This document shows, in pieces, positions 5,117-8,667 of a stretch of 8,667 bases of DNA; within the stretch, counting starts at the first letter, position 1; every line of letters starts with the position of its first letter. The notes under the pieces were generated by a model, which did not search any database, was not told the DNA's origin, and saw only the letters and a program-made list of their open reading frames with translations. The position numbers were made by a program, and so were the translations under genes. The DNA is from Actinomycetota bacterium (GTDB lineage: Bacteria > Actinomycetota > Thermoleophilia > Gaiellales > Gaiellaceae): contig JACCYG010000343.1 in the NCBI GenBank assembly GCA_013696595.1, forward strand, positions 1 to 8,667, written 5' to 3'.

Positions 5117-5145
5117 AGTATATAACCATTCCGATGCCCAGACAA
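5117..5145 (-). promoter_or_regulatory. Sigma70-like promoter of the 28-aa peptide gene
   Basis: On the minus strand: -35 TTGTCT (5145-5140), exactly 17 bp spacer, -10 TATACT (5122-5117). This is the best promoter match in the window. Predicted transcription start is near 5110, giving a leader of about 50 nt with the GAAAGGA site. The -35 box lies inside the first codons of the divergent HTH-TPR gene. Confidence 0.6.
5121..5126 (+). promoter_or_regulatory. Putative -10 element of the HTH-TPR gene (leaderless)
   Basis: TATAAC, within TATATAAC (5119-5126), ends 7 nt before the ATG at 5134, predicting a transcript that begins at or just before the start codon. It overlaps the -10 of the minus-strand peptide promoter, so the two promoters probably cannot be occupied together. 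Confidence 0.5.
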
Positions 5146-6441
5146 AAGTCAACTCACGTCGATGATCCCAAGGCCGTAGGCGCGCGCCTCAAGGCCGCGC
5201 GCGAGCAGTCCGGGCTCAGTCAACGGCAGCTCGCTTTCCCCGGCTGCTCGCCGGCCTACATCTCACGGATCGAGGCGGGTGACCGGATCCCCTCGCTGCA
5301 GCTCCTGCGCGAGCTCGGCCGCCGGCTCGGGGTCTCGGAGGATTACCTCGCCACCGGTTCGCAGAGGCGCGACGGTCGAGAGGACACGCTGGTCGAGGCC
5401 GAGCTCGCCCTCCGACTCGACGAGCTCGAGCTCGCCGAGCGACTGTACACCGAGGCGCTCGATCGCGCGACCACCGAGCGCGAACGCGCTCCCGCTCTTG
5501 CCGGTCTCGGCCAGCTCGCCTTCCGGCGCGGCGAGCCGCGGGAGGCGGTTGCGCAAATCGAGGAAGCCCTCCGCGGATACCGCGCAGATGTGTCCGAGCA
5601 CCCCGCGCTCGCGGAGACACTGGGGCGCACGTACGCGATGCTCGGTGAGACTCAGGCGTCGATCAGCGTCTTCGACCGTTGCGTCGCGGCGGCGGAGAAG
5701 AACGGTGACCCGGTCCAGATCGTCCGCTTCGCCGTGCTGCTCGGCTACGCGCTCATGGATGCGGGAAATTTCCGCAGGGCCGAGGAGCTCCTCGGACGCG
5801 CGCTCGAGGTCGGGCGCGACCTGCGCGACCCGATCGTGCGCGTTCACCTCTACTGGTCGCAGTCGAAGCTGCACGGAGAGCAGAACGACATCGAAGCGGC
5901 AACGCGCTACGCCCGCAAGGCGCTCGAGGTTCTCGAGCTCACGGAAGACTCCTATCGCACGGCGCGCGCGCACCAGTTGCTTGCCCACCTCGAGCTCGAC
6001 CGCGGGCGCGCCGAGGAGGCGCTCACCCTCCTCGAGGAGGGCTGGCCGCTGCTGGCCTCGAGTGGAAGCCCGATCGACCGGGCGCAATTCCGGATCGAGG
6101 AGGCCCGGGCGCTCGCAAAGCTCGGCCGCGAGGAGGAAGCCGCCGGCCTCGCAATGGAAATCTCCGGCCTGCTCGCGGACGCCGATCCGAACGACACGGG
6201 CCGGATCTACGGCCTCCTGGGCGAGATCTTCGCCGACCTCGGCGACCGCGAGCGCGCGCGGGAGCTCTACGAGCTCGCGATCGACTTCCTGGAGCGCGTC
6301 CACCCGAACCGTTACCTGATCGAGGTCTACGCCCAACTCGCAGACCTCCTCGAGAACGAGGGGCACAAGCAGGAGGCCTACGCGTACATGAAGAAGGCGG
6401 TCGGGATGCAGCAGGCAGTTGCGGCAAAAAGTCCTGCCTGA
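5134..6441 (+). CDS. XRE-family HTH regulator with TPR array (RRNPP-like)
   Basis: A 435-residue cytoplasmic protein. Residues about 15-72 form a Cro/CI-type helix-turn-helix: VGARLKAAREQSGLSQRQLA, then SPAYISRIEAGDRIPS as the recognition region, and LRELGRRLGVSEDYL. Residues about 85-425 are consecutive helix pairs with TPR character (A/G at turn positions, for example RAPALAGLGQLAFRRGEPRE, IVRFAVLLGYALMDAGNFRR, RIYGLLGEIFADLGDRERAR). No enzymatic domain or membrane segment is seen. This HTH plus TPR architecture is that of RRNPP regulators (Rgg, PlcR, NprR, PrgX, ComR), whose TPR groove binds short peptides. A divergent 28-aa peptide gene shares its promoter core, which supports peptide control, but HTH-TPR proteins also exist that respond to other partners. 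ATG at 5134 is chosen because TATAAC lies 7 nt upstream and there is no Shine-Dalgarno. Confidence 0.85.
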   Translation: MPRQKSTHVDDPKAVGARLKAAREQSGLSQRQLAFPGCSPAYISRIEAGDRIPSLQLLRELGRRLGVSEDYLATGSQRRDGREDTLVEAELALRLDELELAERLYTEALDRATTERERAPALAGLGQLAFRRGEPREAVAQIEEALRGYRADVSEHPALAETLGRTYAMLGETQASISVFDRCVAAAEKNGDPVQIVRFAVLLGYALMDAGNFRRAEELLGRALEVGRDLRDPIVRVHLYWSQSKLHGEQNDIEAATRYARKALEVLELTEDSYRTARAHQLLAHLELDRGRAEEALTLLEEGWPLLASSGSPIDRAQFRIEEARALAKLGREEEAAGLAMEISGLLADADPNDTGRIYGLLGEIFADLGDRERARELYELAIDFLERVHPNRYLIEVYAQLADLLENEGHKQEAYAYMKKAVGMQQAVAAKSPA

Positions 6442-6455
6442 GGGCCTCAAGGCCC
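6442..6455 (+). terminator. Short hairpin right after the HTH-TPR stop codon
   Basis: GGGCC-TCAA-GGCCC begins at the base after the TGA (6439-6441). The stem is only 5 bp and no T-run follows, so this is a weak terminator candidate. Confidence 0.35.
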
Positions 6456-6467
6456 GCTGTGCTGCTG

Positions 6468-6473
6468 TATAGT
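6468..6473 (+). promoter_or_regulatory. Putative -10 element upstream of the helicase gene
   Basis: TATAGT matches TAnnnT well, but the -35 position (CCTCAA) is poor. It predicts a start near 6480 and a leader of about 68 nt before the helicase ATG. A 10-base direct repeat GCCGCGCGCC lies in that leader (6482-6491 and 6495-6504). Confidence 0.35.
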
Positions 6474-6524
6474 TCGCGTTAGCCGCGCGCCAACGCCGCG
6501 CGCCGGCTTCCTCATCTGAACTGC

Positions 6525-6543
6525 GCAGCGCATAGGGCGCTGC
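6525..6543 (+). promoter_or_regulatory. Leader hairpin just before the helicase start codon
   Basis: Seven-base arms GCAGCGC and GCGCTGC around ATAGG, ending 4 nt before the ATG at 6548. The only Shine-Dalgarno-like bases (AGGG, 6534-6537) are in the loop and edge of this stem, so folding could lower translation. Confidence 0.35.
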
Positions 6544-6547
6544 ATTC

Positions 6548-8667
6548 ATGCAAGAAGCGATCCCGTATCCGACTGATTCGTCGGAGGAGCAGGGCGGTCT
6601 AGCCGCCGCGGCTCTCCGCGCCGAGACCTGGGCGGGCGAGCCCTTCCTCCGCGCCGACGAAAACCCGGCCGAGGCGCTCGCCGACGGGCGCGCGCGCCGT
6701 CGCGCGTTCGATGATGCGCTGGCCGAGATGGAGGCCGGGCGGCGCTCTCCTTCGGCCAAGTGGAAGATCAAGTACGCGCTGCTGCTCGGTCTCGAGCGCG
6801 TCATCGCGGACCACCCGGCCCGCCTGGCATCGGGCACCGAGCTACGCCGACATCAGATCGATGCGCTCGCGGGGATGCTCGGCGAGCTGATCTCGCGCCA
6901 CGAGAGCCACGCGGAGAACGGGAACGGCGGGGTGGACGAGGACCCGCCGCCGCTGGAGGGCGAGGAAGAGTTCGACGAGGACGACCTGGATGAACGGGAG
7001 ACGCGACCGGCAAACGATCCGGGCGCGGTGCGGCGCTTCCGCTTCCGCCATCCGACCGCCTCCGGGAAGACGATCGCCGCCGGCGGGTTCGTCGAGGCGG
7101 CGCGGACGATGGGCATCCTCATCCTCACGCACCGCCGCCTCCTCGTGAAGCAGTTCGAAGGAGACCTGACGACCGAGGGCTACGGAAAGCGCTTCCGCCC
7201 GGCGATCGAAGCAGGGCAGGAGCCCCTCCAGCAGAACCCGATCACGATCCAGACGTACGCGTGGTTCGCGCGCCACGTCGGGAGCCTCAGCCGGTCGGCA
7301 TATCAGCTCGTGATCTGCGACGAGGCCCACACGGCGCTCGGCGAGAAGACGAGCGCGGCGATACGGAGCTTCCCCGAGCCGCTCTACATCGGCATGACGG
7401 CGACGGAGCAGCTGATCGCCAAGCAGGTCTCGGACGTCTTCCCCGCTTCCGTTGACGACCTGCCGCTCGGTGACGCGGCCCGCCGCGGCCTGATCGCCCC
7501 CCTGCGCTGCCTGCGCGTGCCTCCCGCCGCCGCGATCTCCTCCGTCCCGATCCTTGGCGGCGACTACGACCAGGAGGCGCTCGCCAAGGTCCTCGATCAC
7601 CTGCTCATCAACCAGGCGGCGGCGAGCCTCTACCGCGACCGCTTCGACGCTACCCCGGGGATCGTGTACGCGGCGGGCGTGGAGCACGCCTACAACCTCG
7701 CCCGCGAGTTTCGGGCGGCCGGCATGAAGGCCGAGGCGGTGAGTGGGCGCACCCCGCCGCTCAAGCTCGCCGAGACGCTCGCCGCGTACGAGCGCGGCGA
7801 GATCAACGTGCTGATCAACGCCCAGCTCCTGGCGGAGGGATGGAACTCGCCGCGCGCCACGATCTGCATGCATCTCGCGCCCACAGCCAGCCGGCGCGTG
7901 TATCAGCAGCGGATCGGACGGATCATGCGGATCCATGCGCGAAAGGAAGCCGGCGTCGTCGTCGATTTCATCGACGCGGCCGCGACCCACAACGAGCGCA
8001 CGGTCACGCTCCACACTCTCCTCGACTCCGACTTCTACCGGCCCGGTGCGCGAGTCACGCCCGCACCGCGCCGACGCGTGCAACGTCGTGCGCGGCGCAA
8101 GCTCTCCCCCGCGGCTTGGCTCGTCCCCGTGACCCCGGACCCGCAACGGCGCGTCCTCGTGATCAACCGTGAGTGGGAGCGCGTCGATCCTGGCCGCCTG
8201 GCCGACGACGAGCAGCTTCTCTGGGCGCGTCTTGCGGGAAGGCAGGTTCGTTTCGACGAGCGCCAGCAATTCGCCGAGAAGCTCGCGAAGGCGAGCCGCG
8301 AGTGCCGCGAGGCGTTCCTCGAGAGTTGCGCGGCGGAAAACCCGAACCGGCGCCTCCGGGTATCCGCTCTCGGTGACCGCGTGGCAGTCTCGGTCGACCG
8401 TGCGAGCTTCGACGACCTCGTCTCGATGGTGACCTCCGCGCCGACCTGGGAGAAGGATCGCGTCCAAGGCGTCCGCATCCTCTTGCGCGCCCTCGGCGAG
8501 GGAAAGGTCGACGCGCCGCTCGACATCATCGCGCGCTGGACGTGGCGGCTCGCGAGGGCGACGCGCAAGCTCCAGGACCGGCGCGCGAGCACCGAGCTCG
8601 CGGACGCGAAGCGGCTCCTCGGCGCGCTGACGAACTCGCGCGGCCACCGGCACGAGGAGAACGCCGC
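6548..8667 (+). CDS. SF2 DEAD/DEAH-type helicase, 3' end beyond the window
   Basis: An open frame of 706 codons without a stop before the window edge. It begins at ATG 6548; an in-frame TAG at 6533-6535 and no intervening start fix this choice. Superfamily 2 motifs appear in order: LRRHQIDAL (Q-like helix, about 100-108), HPTASGKT (Walker A, 168-175), DEAH (Walker B, 258-261), GMTAT (motif III, TAT 284-286), then in the second RecA domain GIVYAAGVEHAY, INVLINAQLLAEGWNSP (motif V) and QRIGRIMR (motif VI, 454-461). It should couple ATP hydrolysis to movement on or remodelling of DNA or RNA. An acidic low-complexity stretch (about 123-151, including DEDPPPLEGEEEFDEDD) is inserted between the Q-like helix and Walker A. 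The roughly 220 residues after motif VI are a basic and helical region I cannot assign. Helicase type and partners are not determinable here. Confidence 0.9.
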   Translation, partial: MQEAIPYPTDSSEEQGGLAAAALRAETWAGEPFLRADENPAEALADGRARRRAFDDALAEMEAGRRSPSAKWKIKYALLLGLERVIADHPARLASGTELRRHQIDALAGMLGELISRHESHAENGNGGVDEDPPPLEGEEEFDEDDLDERETRPANDPGAVRRFRFRHPTASGKTIAAGGFVEAARTMGILILTHRRLLVKQFEGDLTTEGYGKRFRPAIEAGQEPLQQNPITIQTYAWFARHVGSLSRSAYQLVICDEAHTALGEKTSAAIRSFPEPLYIGMTATEQLIAKQVSDVFPASVDDLPLGDAARRGLIAPLRCLRVPPAAAISSVPILGGDYDQEALAKVLDHLLINQAAASLYRDRFDATPGIVYAAGVEHAYNLAREFRAAGMKAEAVSGRTPPLKLAETLAAYERGEINVLINAQLLAEGWNSPRATICMHLAPTASRRVYQQRIGRIMRIHARKEAGVVVDFIDAAATHNERTVTLHTLLDSDFYRPGARVTPAPRRRVQRRARRKLSPAAWLVPVTPDPQRRVLVINREWERVDPGRLADDEQLLWARLAGRQVRFDERQQFAEKLAKASRECREAFLESCAAENPNRRLRVSALGDRVAVSVDRASFDDLVSMVTSAPTWEKDRVQGVRILLRALGEGKVDAPLDIIARWTWRLARATRKLQDRRASTELADAKRLLGALTNSRGHRHEENA

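Noticed and set aside
4850..5125. A 91-codon plus-strand frame ending just before the HTH-TPR gene
   Set aside because: It is Pro/Arg-rich, lacks hydrophobic core patterning, has no ribosome site, and runs antisense through the better supported 28-aa gene and across both hairpins.
6495..6550. Possible att site or repeat boundary near the helicase start
   Set aside because: No tRNA end, integrase or distant matching repeat is visible; the short repeats are local and GC-rich.
5263..6837. A 524-codon minus-strand frame across the HTH-TPR gene and the helicase start
   Set aside because: It overlaps two well-supported plus-strand genes and shows no domain; it is an antisense shadow.
6842..8653. 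A 603-codon minus-strand frame
   Set aside because: It is antisense to the helicase, whose motifs are in perfect order; the minus protein is Arg/Ala/Asp-rich with no recognisable domain, a common artefact in GC-rich DNA.

Overview
The window is strongly GC-rich bacterial DNA. G/C-ending codons, frequent GTG starts, -10-like hexamers lying only 6-7 nt before several start codons, and the flavour of the lipid kinase and helicase proteins all suggest a high-GC actinobacterium. Thermoleophilia (Gaiellales/Solirubrobacterales relatives) is my best guess. This is inference from protein feel and composition; no marker gene is present. I see no rRNA, tRNA, CRISPR array or insertion sequence.

Layout, left to right. 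(1) Bases 1-227 (+) hold the C-terminal end of an M15-like (VanY/D-Ala-D-Ala carboxypeptidase-type) zinc peptidase, convergent with (2) a minus-strand group. That group reads a 39-aa very basic protein (1732-1613), a VOC/glyoxalase-fold protein coupled to it by a GTGA overlap (1616-1227), a 27-bp perfect inverted repeat, then a diacylglycerol-kinase-family lipid kinase (to 275) whose N-terminus is encoded upstream of any standard start codon. (3) Divergently, 1778-3975 (+) is a two-gene unit: a Tat-exported two-domain multicopper oxidase translationally coupled (TGATG) to a ZIP-family metal permease with an extra extracytoplasmic domain. A perfect dyad (TTAGAC-GT-GTCTAA) sits on the oxidase start codon. 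(4) A 222-aa helical protein of unknown function (minus, 4640-3972) meets the permease tail to tail; the two stop codons share one CTAG.

(5) Bases 4641-5133 are mostly non-coding with several hairpins, but contain a 28-codon minus-strand gene (5058-4972) with a good ribosome binding site, a hydrophobic signal-like core and a short Trp/Pro tail. It is driven by a near-consensus promoter (TTGTCT-17 bp-TATACT) whose -10 overlaps the -10 of the divergent gene at 5134. (6) That divergent gene (5134-6441, +) encodes an XRE-type helix-turn-helix protein with a long TPR-like C-terminal array. The pairing of an HTH-TPR regulator with a divergent micro-peptide gene is the layout of RRNPP peptide quorum-sensing systems (for example Rgg/SHP) and is the best candidate here for an undescribed system. 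(7) From 6548 to the window edge an SF2 DEAD/DEAH-type helicase gene runs off the end, with an acidic low-complexity insertion before its Walker A motif.

Functionally the window has two coherent modules: an extracellular copper oxidase plus metal permease, plausibly for metal redox and uptake, and a candidate peptide-responsive regulator. The remaining genes look like ordinary chromosomal genes.
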